Assembly (NCBI RefSeq): GCF_014196625.1
Contig: NZ_JACIDZ010000003.1
Coordinates: forward strand, 186,001 to 250,000
Source of the DNA: Martelella radicis
Lineage (GTDB): Bacteria > Pseudomonadota > Alphaproteobacteria > Rhizobiales > Rhizobiaceae
Reading direction: 5' to 3'
Length of the DNA stretch: 64,000 nucleotides
This document shows positions 52,225 through 60,859 of this stretch, in pieces. A program made the translations under genes and the position numbers. Under the pieces are notes generated by a model that worked only from the letters and a program-made list of their open reading frames with translations, searched no databases and had not been told where the DNA came from. Position 1 is the stretch's first letter; the number at the start of each line of letters is the position of its first letter.

Positions 52225-52713
52225 ATGACAACAGCGCCCTATGCAAAATTCACGCCCGCTCTGGCCGAGGCCTATTTCGCTTTCTCGGCAAAGCTTGGGG
52301 CAAACAACCTTGACGCCCGGCTGAGGCATCTCGTCGATATCCGCGTGTCGCAGATCAATGGCTGCGCCTTCTGCCTGGATATGCACCACAAGGAAGCCAA
52401 GATCGACGGAGAAAGGGAACTGCGCCTCTATCATGTCGCCGTGTTCGCCGAATCGCCGCTGTTTACCGACAGGGAAAAGGCCGCGCTCTCCTATGCGGAG
52501 GCCCTCACCGGCGCAATCGACAACCACAAGGCCGTTGCCGCGCGCGAGGCGCTTGCACCGCATTTCAGTGCCCAGGAGGTCGCCGAATTGACCTATGTGA
52601 TCGTCTCGATTAATGGGTGGAACAGACTGGCGATTGCCTACCAGAGCCGTCCCGGCTCGCTGGACAGGATTTACGGCCTCGACAGGGCCGGCTTGGAAGC
52701 GGATGCAGCTTAG
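52225..52713 (+). CDS. AhpD-like carboxymuconolactone decarboxylase-family protein
   Basis: 162 aa, ATG 52225 after AAGAGGA. The AhpD-type redox motif is intact: QINGCAFCLDMHHKEAK, a CxxC followed by a histidine, preceded by a conserved glutamate/aspartate region (RHLVDIRVS). Such proteins reduce peroxides or scavenge reactive species through the vicinal cysteines; some bind other small molecules. Co-transcription with an Rrf2 regulator suggests control by redox or iron-sulfur status. Confidence 0.88.
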   Translation: MTTAPYAKFTPALAEAYFAFSAKLGANNLDARLRHLVDIRVSQINGCAFCLDMHHKEAKIDGERELRLYHVAVFAESPLFTDREKAALSYAEALTGAIDNHKAVAAREALAPHFSAQEVAELTYVIVSINGWNRLAIAYQSRPGSLDRIYGLDRAGLEADAA

Positions 52714-53197
52714 AAATCAGGTCGAATGGGTCCTTCACGCGGCGGCCGTGCTGGCCGGACTTCCGCCAGGACGCTATTTGCCCACCAAGGTGCTTGCGAC
52801 GTTCCACGGCATTCCGAAGGAATATCTGTCGAAAGCGTTGCAAGCGCTCTCTCAGGCCGGGCTTGTGGAAAGCACGCTTGGCCCCGGCGGCGGGTACAGG
52901 CTCGCCGCCGCCCCCGAGGACATCTCATTTCTTGATATCGTCGAAGCCGTCGAAGGCAAGGCGCCTTTGTTTCGCTGCCGCGATATCCGCGCCAGCAATC
53001 CGTGCCTGCCGCAAGGCTATTGCCCCAAGGACATGTGCCCTGTGGCGAAGGTCATGCTGCGCGCCGACCGGGCGTGGCGGGCCTCGCTCGCCGAAACCAG
53101 CCTCGCCGACCTCGCGCCCGAGGTCGTCGAAGGCCTCGGTCCGGACCTTTACGAGGAGACCCGCCGCTGGCTGGCGGAGCGCAGCGGCTCAGGGTAG
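52703..53197 (+). CDS. Rrf2-family transcriptional regulator
   Basis: 164 aa, ATG 52703 overlapping the AhpD-like stop by 11 nt. N-terminal winged helix (YLPTKVLATFHGIPKEYLSK, LVESTLGPGGGYRLA) typical of Rrf2. Four cysteines cluster in FRCRDIRASNPCLPQGYCPKDMC (written across residues about 92-113), with spacings x8, x5 and x4, a plausible [2Fe-2S] or thiol switch. It probably represses its own unit through the composite operator upstream. The sensed signal is unknown: nitric oxide, peroxide or iron are candidates. Confidence 0.87.
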   Translation: MQLRNQVEWVLHAAAVLAGLPPGRYLPTKVLATFHGIPKEYLSKALQALSQAGLVESTLGPGGGYRLAAAPEDISFLDIVEAVEGKAPLFRCRDIRASNPCLPQGYCPKDMCPVAKVMLRADRAWRASLAETSLADLAPEVVEGLGPDLYEETRRWLAERSGSG

Positions 53198-53213
53198 CCG
53201 AAGAGACGGAAGC

Positions 53214-54191
53214 CTAGCCCCTGTCGCGTCCGTGCGGCGCGTCGAGGTCGAGGATCGGGCCTTCCGGCACGATGCCCGTCGGGTTGATGTTCTTGTGCGA
53301 GCCGTAATAGTGGCGCTTGATGTGGTCGAAATTGACCGTCTCGGCGATGCCCTCCATCTGGTAGAGTTCCCGTAGATAGCCCGACAGGTTCGGATAGTCG
53401 GCGATGCGCTTCAGGTTGCACTTGAAGTGGCCGACATAGACCGGGTCGAAACGCACCAGCGTGGTGAATAGCCGCCAGTCGGCTTCCGTCAGCGCATCGC
53501 CGACGAGATAGCGGTTCTCGCCGAGCCGTCTTTCCAGCATTTCCAGCGTCTCGAAAAGCTTGTGCACATGCTCCGAATAGGCCTCCTGCGTGGTGGCGAA
53601 GCCTGATTTGTAGACGCCGTTATTGACCGTGTCGTAGACGATCGCGTTGATGTCATCAATCTCGCCGCGCAGTTTTTCCGGGTAGAAATCGAGGTCGTTA
53701 CCGGTCAGGTGGTCGAAGGCCGAATTGAACATCCGGATGATTTCGGCGGACTCGTTGGAAACGATGGTCTCGCGCTTCTTGTCCCAGACAACCGGGACCG
53801 TCACGCGGCCGGTATAGTTCGGATCAGCCTTTGTGTAGACCTGCCAGAGGTAGTCCGCGCCGTTAATCGGATCATCGGTGCCGCCGTCCCGGTTCCTGAA
53901 TTCCCAGCCGTTTTCCAGCATCAGCGGATCGACGACCGAAACATCGATGAAATCCTCAAGACCCTTGAGCTTGCGGAAGATCAGGGTGCGGTGCGCCCAG
54001 GGGCAGGCATAGGCGATGTAAAGGTGGTATCGGCCTTTTTCGGCTTCAAACCCACCTTCGCCATTCGGGCCGGCAGAGCCGTCGGCGGTGATCCAGTTCC
54101 TGAATTGCGAGCTTTCGCGCTTGAAATGGCCCTTGGATTTCTTCGTGTCGTACCAGACGTCCTTCCAGACGCCGTCTTCCAGCATGCCCAT
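53214..54191 (-). CDS. Glutathionyl-hydroquinone reductase (Xi-class GST)
   Basis: 325 aa. The catalytic cysteine is in AYACPWAHRTLIF, with the Xi-class features DYLWQVYTKADPNYTGRVTVPVVWD, a C-terminal helical domain, and the ending YYGSHKNINPTGIVPEGP typical of the family. These enzymes remove glutathione from glutathionyl-hydroquinones during quinone detoxification. Two ATG codons (54191 and 54185) are possible starts. It is convergent to the Rrf2 unit with a 16-bp gap; a shared redox theme is plausible. Confidence 0.92.
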   Translation of the reverse strand: MGMLEDGVWKDVWYDTKKSKGHFKRESSQFRNWITADGSAGPNGEGGFEAEKGRYHLYIAYACPWAHRTLIFRKLKGLEDFIDVSVVDPLMLENGWEFRNRDGGTDDPINGADYLWQVYTKADPNYTGRVTVPVVWDKKRETIVSNESAEIIRMFNSAFDHLTGNDLDFYPEKLRGEIDDINAIVYDTVNNGVYKSGFATTQEAYSEHVHKLFETLEMLERRLGENRYLVGDALTEADWRLFTTLVRFDPVYVGHFKCNLKRIADYPNLSGYLRELYQMEGIAETVNFDHIKRHYYGSHKNINPTGIVPEGPILDLDAPHGRDRG

Positions 54192-54464
54192 GGGATGCTC
54201 CTTTCATTCCTCTCTTGGCCCCTTACATACGGTCGGGCCGAAACTTTGCCAGTGCCGAAACGTTTGACACTGTGTTACGGGTCAACGGAAATTTCGCTTT
54301 TGCGGTCCACACGCTGGACGGGGCCTCGTTTTCCTGCTAGTGGCGAACGACCCAGAAACTGGAATTTGTCATGCGGATCCTGCGACGACGCTGATTGAAG
54401 ATCGAAAACCGGAGAACCTCTCCGGCGGCTTTCATTTGCGTATTCCGGACAGGCTCATAAAATC

Positions 54465-54962
54465 ATGACAATCGAACTGTGCTACCTCCCCGAAGAGGTT
54501 TCCCACGACAACGCCATCGAAGAGATCAACGACGAGGCTTTCGGCCCCGGGCGTTTCGCGCGCACGGCAAGCCGTATCCGCGAGCAGGGCCCGCATGATC
54601 GCGCGCTGTCCTTCGTCTGCCTGGATGGGAGCGCAGTGATTGCCTCGGTGCGGTTGACGCCGGTCTGGGCCGGCAAGGCTGCCGGCCACATGCTCGGCCC
54701 GCTTGCCGTCCGCCCCTCCCACAAGAACCGGGGCATCGGCCGCAATCTGGTGCGCATCGCCGTTGAGGCTGCGGCAAAGGCGGGCTCCGAAGTGGTGATC
54801 CTGATCGGTGACGCGCCCTATTACGGACCGCTCGGCTTTCGCCCCATCGTGCCGCCGACCCTGCTTTTGCCGGGCCCGGTCGATCCGAAGCGCATCCTTG
54901 CCGATCCACTGGTGGACGGCGTCGAGGAACGGCTTGTGGGCATGATGCGGTTTAGAGCCTAG
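54465..54962 (+). CDS. GNAT-family N-acetyltransferase (YhbS-like)
   Basis: 165 aa, ATG 54465. The acetyl-CoA binding motif is seen in MLGPLAVRPSHKNRGIGRNL with a following VRIAVEAAAKAGSEVVILIG and YYGPLGFRP, as in YhbS-type proteins. The acceptor is unknown. Its TAG stop is contributed by the adjoining family B repeat. A short arginine-containing frame and a hairpin lie upstream (see findings). Confidence 0.85.
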   Translation: MTIELCYLPEEVSHDNAIEEINDEAFGPGRFARTASRIREQGPHDRALSFVCLDGSAVIASVRLTPVWAGKAAGHMLGPLAVRPSHKNRGIGRNLVRIAVEAAAKAGSEVVILIGDAPYYGPLGFRPIVPPTLLLPGPVDPKRILADPLVDGVEERLVGMMRFRA

Positions 54963-55063
54963 AGCATTTCGCAGTCAGATGGAAACATCTGAGGTCCGCG
55001 AAAATGCGTCAAAACAAATAGATAGAGCGGTTGCGCGTTTCCAGGAAAGGCGGAACCGCTCTA
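54960..55063. repeat. Interspersed palindromic repeat family B, copy 2
   Basis: About 104 bp, terminal TAGAGC...GCTCTA. Internal dyads are CAGATG-GAAA-CATCTG and AGAGCGGTT...AACCGCTCT. Differences from copy 1 are scattered single bases. It provides the TAG stop codon of the GNAT gene and separates it from the convergent membrane protein gene. Confidence 0.88.
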
Positions 55064-55070
55064 ATCGTCA

Positions 55071-57146
55071 TCAAGGTTTGGTTCGCCCCTCGCGCCACCA
55101 GGTGGCCGAAATCAGCGCCAGCAACGCGGCAAGACCGAGAAGTCCGTTGAACAGCGGCAGCGAGCGGATGCTTTCAAGCCGCGTGTCCGAGGTGGCTACG
55201 ATCGGCATGAAACTGTCATTGCCGGCCCTGAGCGGCCCGGACGTCACCCTGACCGGCGGCGTGCCGTCGGCGATCCGCTGCACCAGCCCGTGGCTTTCGT
55301 TTGCGAGCGGCGCAAGGCTCTCCGTGGTCGAGATCATCGCCTTGAACTCCGGCGCATCGGGATCGCCGATATTGACGAGCCGGGTGAGGTCGCCGTTCTC
55401 GATCGAAAACAGGCCCATTTCGTTCACCGGCGCCGAGCCGCGGAAAAGGCCGGGCTCAACCTCTTCCAGCGGAACAGTCAACGAACGCCCGGATGGCGTG
55501 CTGACGGTCGCTTCCCGCGGGGCGTCGCCCATGGTCTGGCGGGTGATCTCCAGCCGTTCGCCGTCGGTCGTCGCCGTCAGCGCCTCTTCTTCAAGCGCCG
55601 GTTCCTGCATCAGCCAGTGGGCGATGCGCCGGTAAAGCGGCACGTAAGGTCCGCCGCCTTCGAAGCCGCGCGCCCACAGCCAGCCCTGGTCGGAGAGGAA
55701 TTCGGCAACCCGGCCCTGGCCTTCGCGCGAGAGCACCAGAAGCGGCGCGCCGTCTGCCGTCATCACTGTCTCGCCGCGCGCATCGCCGACCGGTATGGAG
55801 CGGAACCAGCGGCCCCAGGCCGGCGGATCCTCGGCCCCGCCCGGCAGATCGCGGGTCACGGGGTGCATCTCCCCCGTCGGCGAGATATCCGGATAGAACC
55901 CGCCCTCTGACAATTCGCCGGTCGGGATTGCCGGCAGCACGGCGGACAGCGGCGTCACGGCGATCGATTCCGGACCGGCGATCTCAGGGCCTGCGGCCAC
56001 CAGCAGCGCGCCGCCATTCAGAACATATTGCGCGATATTGTCATAATAGAGCAGCGGCAGGACGCCGCGGTTCTGGTAGCGGTCGAAGATGATCAGGTCG
56101 AAATCGTCGATCTTGTCGATGAACAATTCCCGCGTCGGGAAAGCGATCAGCGATAGTTCGTTGATCGGCGTGCCGTCCTGCTTTTCCGGCGGACGCAGGA
56201 TGGTGAAGTGGACGAGATCGACGGACGGATCGGATTTCAACAGGTTCCGCCATGTCCGCTCACCCGAATGCGGCGATCCGGAAACGAGCAGCACGCGCAG
56301 GTTCTCGCGAATGCCCTCGACGATCTGGACCGCGCGGTTGTTCACTTGCGTCAGTTCGCCGGGTATCGGATCGACGGAGAGTTCGAGAATGTTCTCGCCG
56401 CCATTGTCGAGGTCGAAGACATAGCGGGTTGAAATGTCGGGCGCGACAAGCATCTGCGCGGCGATGGCGCCGTTGAGCCGCGCCGTCACCATCGCCGGAC
56501 CCGCGCCGCCCTCGGCCTCGCTCACCGGACCGTCATTGACCACTGTGAATTCCACCGGCAGGCTTTCGCCGACAAGGCCGAAACGCGGTGCCTCGTTGAT
56601 CTCGATCCGCCGGTCATATTCTTCCGCCGTGCCGGTCACCAGCGCATTGACGGGAATGTCGGCGGGAAGGGCGGATGCATCCTCCGGAATGTCGTGGATC
56701 TGGCCGTCGGTGATGAAGAAGGCGGCGCCCATCCGGCTCGGGGGCACGTCGCGCACGGCATCGGCAAGGGCCTGGAACGCCAGCGTCTCGGCGCGGCCGT
56801 TTTCATTCGCGGTCGCGACCTCGACGATGCGGGGCTCGAGCGTCGGGTCCTCGGCAAGCCGGGCCTGAAGCCGTTCGAGCGCGGCATCGGTCTGGCCGGC
56901 GCGGTCTTCCGAAAGCTGGCTCTGGGAGCGGTCGACGACGATCGGCACGATGGTCGAAAGCGGTGAGCGCTCCTCGCGGCTAATGGTCGGGTTGGCGATC
57001 GCTGCAAGCAGAAGAAGCCCGGCCGCCGCGCGCAGCGTCGTGCCGCGCATGCGGGTCAGGTAGCCGAGCGCCATCAGCACGAGGATGGCGGCAAGGGCGG
57101 CATAGAGCGCCGTCAGCGGCAGGAGAGGGGTGAAAGTCAGGTCCAT
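55071..57146 (-). CDS. Large membrane protein of the MoxR-DUF58 block
   Basis: 691 aa. Two N-terminal membrane helices (about 10-30 and 38-52), a von Willebrand-like stretch (STIVPIVVDRSQSQLSEDRAG), a large extracytoplasmic region with glutamine-amidotransferase-like segment (LVAAGPEIAGPESIAVTPLS), and a final C-terminal helix (LPLFNGLLGLAALLALISATW). It overlaps the DUF4159 gene by 1 nt, and the pair is co-transcribed with DUF58 and MoxR genes. The block resembles the Bat/aerotolerance type; biochemical function is unknown. Confidence 0.8.
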   Translation of the reverse strand: MDLTFTPLLPLTALYAALAAILVLMALGYLTRMRGTTLRAAAGLLLLAAIANPTISREERSPLSTIVPIVVDRSQSQLSEDRAGQTDAALERLQARLAEDPTLEPRIVEVATANENGRAETLAFQALADAVRDVPPSRMGAAFFITDGQIHDIPEDASALPADIPVNALVTGTAEEYDRRIEINEAPRFGLVGESLPVEFTVVNDGPVSEAEGGAGPAMVTARLNGAIAAQMLVAPDISTRYVFDLDNGGENILELSVDPIPGELTQVNNRAVQIVEGIRENLRVLLVSGSPHSGERTWRNLLKSDPSVDLVHFTILRPPEKQDGTPINELSLIAFPTRELFIDKIDDFDLIIFDRYQNRGVLPLLYYDNIAQYVLNGGALLVAAGPEIAGPESIAVTPLSAVLPAIPTGELSEGGFYPDISPTGEMHPVTRDLPGGAEDPPAWGRWFRSIPVGDARGETVMTADGAPLLVLSREGQGRVAEFLSDQGWLWARGFEGGGPYVPLYRRIAHWLMQEPALEEEALTATTDGERLEITRQTMGDAPREATVSTPSGRSLTVPLEEVEPGLFRGSAPVNEMGLFSIENGDLTRLVNIGDPDAPEFKAMISTTESLAPLANESHGLVQRIADGTPPVRVTSGPLRAGNDSFMPIVATSDTRLESIRSLPLFNGLLGLAALLALISATWWREGRTKP

Positions 57147-59938
57147 TACTGTCCCAGCCTTTCCAGAAGCGCCGGAACATGGACCTGGTCGGCCTTGTAA
57201 TTGCCGGTCAGCATGTACATCACGATGTTGACGCCGGTGCGATAGGCGAACTGGCGCTGAAGCGGGCTTTCCGGCACGGTCGGCAGCATTGGCGTCATGT
57301 CGGGATTGGTGGCCCAGGCGCCGGCGAAATCATTGCCGGTGATGATGATCGGCGAGACGCCGTCGCCGCCGCTCGTAACCATGTCGGCGCTCGCCCCCGA
57401 ACGCGCCTCGACCCAGAGCGGCGAACCGTCATAGCGGCCGGGAAAATCTGAAAGCAGATAGAAGGAGCGGGTCAGCACATGGCCCTCGGGCACGGGCTCC
57501 AGGGGCGGCACGTCGATATTGTCGAGGATCGCCCTGAGCCGCGCCGTATTGGCGCTGACGGCTTCCTGGCCGAGCGGCGAATACTGATCGCGCGTATCAA
57601 ACAGCACCGTGCCGCCATTGCGCATATAGGCCTCGATGCCGGCGATCGCCTCCTGTGACGGCATCGGCGCGGAGGCCGAGATCGGCCAGTAGATCAGGGG
57701 ATAGAAGGCCAGTTCGTCTTCCGCCGGATCGACGCCGACCGGATCGCCCGGCTCCAGCGCGGTGCGGTATGAAATATAGTCGGAAAGCCCCTTCAGCCCG
57801 CGCCCCGAGATGCGGTCGACATCGGCCTCACCGGTGACCACATAGGCAAGATGGGTCTCGTAGAGCAGATCGGTGATTTCCGCATCGCTCATCTGCGCGC
57901 GCGCCGTGCCGGCAAGGCCGGGCGCAAAGGGCAGGGCTGCGGCAAGACATGCCGCGAGGATAACGGGCAGGGCAGCGCGACGCGCCTTGAGGTTCGAGAA
58001 TGCGCCGTTCATCGCCAGCATGATGAAGCCGTCGGCGATCAGGAGCAACATGGCCGCCGCCAGCAGCCAAGGCTTGAGGGAGAACGCGCGCGTCTCGCCG
58101 ATCGGCTGCAGACGGCTCCCCTCGAGCGCCGAGACGTCGAGCGGAGACAGCGTACCCTGCGGTCCGAAGAGGTTGACGGCGGTGAAGCCATCGGACGATC
58201 CATAAAGACCGGGCGGGTTTTCCCGCGTGGCGATCAGCGGTCCGCCGGCATCGGCAAGCGGGTTTGCGCCGCTCACATCGGTGGAAAGCGTGCCGTTAGC
58301 GACGAGCAGGCGGTAGGGGGCGAGCAGGGGCGCCGCTCCGCCGTCAGCGTCAACGGCCTGGCTTGCCCGTGAGATATTGACGATCCGCCGCAGCATTTCG
58401 ACGAAATAGCCGGAGATCGGCAGGTTCGACCAGTTGGGATCGGCCGACGTATGGAACAGCACCAGTCGCCCTTCGCCGGAGACGCTTTCGGTCACCAGCG
58501 GCGTGCCGTCCTGGAGGCTTGCCCAGGTGTGGTCGGACAGGTCCGGCGCCGGTTCGGCCAGAACTTGGCGGGACACGTTAATGTCGTCCGGCACGGGCAG
58601 GCCGTAGAACGGACTTTCCTGCGGGAAGGGTGCGAGATTTTGCGGCTCGCTCCAGCTCATCGCCCCGCCAAAGGCGCGCGCGCCCGAGCGCAGCCGCACC
58701 GGCAGAAGCGTGTCTTCACCCTCGGATGAGGCAAGGCGCGGTCCGGCAAAGCGAACCAGCGTGCCGCCGCCCTCCACCCATTGCTGAAGCAGCGCGTGGA
58801 CGTCCTCGCCAAGCGTTCCGACATCGCTCAGGATCACCACGGAAGGGTTCTGCTCGATCAGCGCGTCGAGCTGTTCGGGCAGCGTGGCGGCGTCGCTCGA
58901 AATCAGGTCGGCATAGGGGGAAAGCGCCTGGCGCAGGTAATAGGCGGCCGACAGCAGCGGCTGTGCTTCATTTGCCGGGCTTCCCGAGACAAGTGCCACG
59001 CGGCGGCGCTTGAACCCGTCGTCGAGAAGCTGGACCGCGCCGGCATTGGCCGCGCCGTCGATTGCGATGCGGGCAAAATCATTGCGCACCTCGAAGGGTG
59101 CGCGGATCTCGGCGGTCGCCGCCTTCGTCCCGGCTTCGAAGACCAGCGGACTGGTCGCGATCACGCGTCCCTGAAGGTCATAGGCATTCACAGTGAGTTC
59201 GGCGCGCGACCCGGCTTGCGCGCGCGCGGCGGTGATCCTGCTTGCCGCAGCGCCGTTGTCGACTGCGGTGAGAGCGGCGGGAAGGGCGCGGTTTGTGCGC
59301 ATCACCAGAAGGTCGTCCGCGCCGGCGCCGTTCAGCATGTCGAAAGCGGCCTGGTCCTCCGGTCCCGACAATCCGTCCGCAAGGAAGGCAACGGTGCCGG
59401 GCGTCGTTCCGTCCAGAGCTTCGACAAGCGCCGTGGCTGCAGGCAGCCGGTCGGGGCGGGCGGCCTGCGGTTCGGCGGCGGCAAGCCTCTGGCGCGCTTC
59501 ATTTGCCGAGACCGGTCGCGGATCGCCGGTCTTGTCGGCGGTGAAGGCGAGGGTTACGGGCAGGTCTGCACGGCCCGCAGCCTCGATCAGTGCGTCGGCA
59601 GCGGCCGTGCGCGCCTCCCAGTCCTCGGCGCTTGCCCAGCCATTGTCGATCAGGAGCGCCAGCGGACCGCCGGTCGAAAGCGTGGTGCGGTCCGGATTGA
59701 TCACCGGGTTGGCGATGGCGAGGATGACGAATGTGGCCAGAGCCATCCTCAGCAGCGTCAGCCACCACGGGCTCTTGGCCGGCGTCTCGTCGCGCTTTGC
59801 CAGCTTAAGGAGGATGGCGAGCGGCGGAAATACCTCGCGGCGCGGGCGCGGCGGCGTCAGCTTGAGGAGCCACCAGATCGCCGGCAGAACGACGAGGGCC
59901 GCAAGCACGAACGGGCTCAGGAATTCAAAGCCGCCCAT
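57146..59938 (-). CDS. BatA-like N-terminal domain plus DUF4159 protein
   Basis: 930 aa. The N-terminus is the BatA-type double helix (FEFLSPFVLAALVVLPAIWW, with PPRPRREVFPPLAIL), followed by a vWA-like domain (LALLIDNGWASAEDWEARTA), a long beta-rich extracytoplasmic region, a helix near 660, and a C-terminal DUF4159 domain (LLYETHLAYVVTGEADVDRI, YPLIYWPISASAPMPSQEAI). It probably forms a membrane complex with the DUF58 and MoxR proteins; chaperone-like assembly of envelope proteins is a family hypothesis. Confidence 0.85.
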   Translation of the reverse strand: MGGFEFLSPFVLAALVVLPAIWWLLKLTPPRPRREVFPPLAILLKLAKRDETPAKSPWWLTLLRMALATFVILAIANPVINPDRTTLSTGGPLALLIDNGWASAEDWEARTAAADALIEAAGRADLPVTLAFTADKTGDPRPVSANEARQRLAAAEPQAARPDRLPAATALVEALDGTTPGTVAFLADGLSGPEDQAAFDMLNGAGADDLLVMRTNRALPAALTAVDNGAAASRITAARAQAGSRAELTVNAYDLQGRVIATSPLVFEAGTKAATAEIRAPFEVRNDFARIAIDGAANAGAVQLLDDGFKRRRVALVSGSPANEAQPLLSAAYYLRQALSPYADLISSDAATLPEQLDALIEQNPSVVILSDVGTLGEDVHALLQQWVEGGGTLVRFAGPRLASSEGEDTLLPVRLRSGARAFGGAMSWSEPQNLAPFPQESPFYGLPVPDDINVSRQVLAEPAPDLSDHTWASLQDGTPLVTESVSGEGRLVLFHTSADPNWSNLPISGYFVEMLRRIVNISRASQAVDADGGAAPLLAPYRLLVANGTLSTDVSGANPLADAGGPLIATRENPPGLYGSSDGFTAVNLFGPQGTLSPLDVSALEGSRLQPIGETRAFSLKPWLLAAAMLLLIADGFIMLAMNGAFSNLKARRAALPVILAACLAAALPFAPGLAGTARAQMSDAEITDLLYETHLAYVVTGEADVDRISGRGLKGLSDYISYRTALEPGDPVGVDPAEDELAFYPLIYWPISASAPMPSQEAIAGIEAYMRNGGTVLFDTRDQYSPLGQEAVSANTARLRAILDNIDVPPLEPVPEGHVLTRSFYLLSDFPGRYDGSPLWVEARSGASADMVTSGGDGVSPIIITGNDFAGAWATNPDMTPMLPTVPESPLQRQFAYRTGVNIVMYMLTGNYKADQVHVPALLERLGQ

Positions 59939-60846
59939 CAGCGCTGTCCCCCACTGATGCCGGAAAGGCGCATATGCAGCGCCGTCAACGCTTCGGAGGC
60001 AGGCCGGTCCGTATGGTGGGTGAAGAAGCTCCAGCCGGAATGCCGCGCCGTCTGCGAGATGAGATCACGGCGGGCGAGATACTGCTCCAGATAGGCCTCC
60101 CGCAGGCTCTCGGCCCGGCCGAGCGTCAGTTCCCGTCCGGTTTCCGGATCGGCGAAGGCGGTGCGGCCGTTATAGGGAAAATTTTCCTCCGCCGGGTCTG
60201 CCACTTCCACAAGGTGGGCCTTCAGGCCTCGTTCGGAAAGCGGCGCGATCCTTGAAAACAACGCTTCCGGATCATCGAGGAAATCGCCGATGACGATCAG
60301 TTCGGACGGGCCGCGCATCATCTGCGTATCCGGCAGGACCGCCGGGATTTCGGTGGCCGCGGCCAGGTGATGGGCGAGTTTCTCGGCGCCGTTGCGGCTG
60401 GCGACCGGCTCCATCAGTCCGGGATAGCCGACACGCTCGCCCGAGCGCAGCAGGGTTTCGGCGATTGCCAGCAGCAGCACGAGCGCGCGGTGTTCCTTGG
60501 AAACCGGGGCCGCTTCGGAGCGAAACTGCATTGACGGCGAGAGGTCGGCGAAGAGCCAGACGGTATGCGCCGCCTCCCATTCCATGTCCCGCACATAGGT
60601 GTGGTCGTCGCGCGCGGAACGCCGCCAGTCGATCCGCATCAGCGATTCGCCCGGCGCATAGGGACGGAACTGCCAGAAATTCTCGCCCGGTCCCCGCCGC
60701 CTGCGGCCATGCCAGCCGGCAATCACGGTATTGGCGATCCGGCGCGCCTCGATCAGGCAGTCGGGCAGCAGGCTTGCGCGCCGCTTGCCTTCGGCAAGAG
60801 CCGAATTGCGGGCGGTCGGCGGTGTCGTTTGTCCGATCGGGGCCAA
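59938..60846 (-). CDS. DUF58 domain protein (vWA-like)
   Basis: 302 aa from a TTG start at 60846. That start gives MAPIGQTTPPTARNSALAEG, which resembles the MAxIG opening I recall of rhizobial homologues; an ATG at 60930 would run 71 bp into the MoxR gene and add a low-complexity Ser/Pro leader. The DUF58 core is clear: RRRRGPGENFWQFRPYAPGE, RIDWRRSARDDHTYVRDMEW, and a metal-site-like FADLSPSMQF. It follows the MoxR ATPase and is likely its client or partner. Confidence 0.82.
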   Translation of the reverse strand: MAPIGQTTPPTARNSALAEGKRRASLLPDCLIEARRIANTVIAGWHGRRRRGPGENFWQFRPYAPGESLMRIDWRRSARDDHTYVRDMEWEAAHTVWLFADLSPSMQFRSEAAPVSKEHRALVLLLAIAETLLRSGERVGYPGLMEPVASRNGAEKLAHHLAAATEIPAVLPDTQMMRGPSELIVIGDFLDDPEALFSRIAPLSERGLKAHLVEVADPAEENFPYNGRTAFADPETGRELTLGRAESLREAYLEQYLARRDLISQTARHSGWSFFTHHTDRPASEALTALHMRLSGISGGQR

Positions 60847-60859
60847 GGGCGGCTGCCTG

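Noticed and set aside
58781-60094. Plus-strand open frame opposite the BatA/DUF4159 and DUF58 genes
   Set aside because: Arg/Gly-rich, no domains, entirely overlaps well-supported minus-strand genes.
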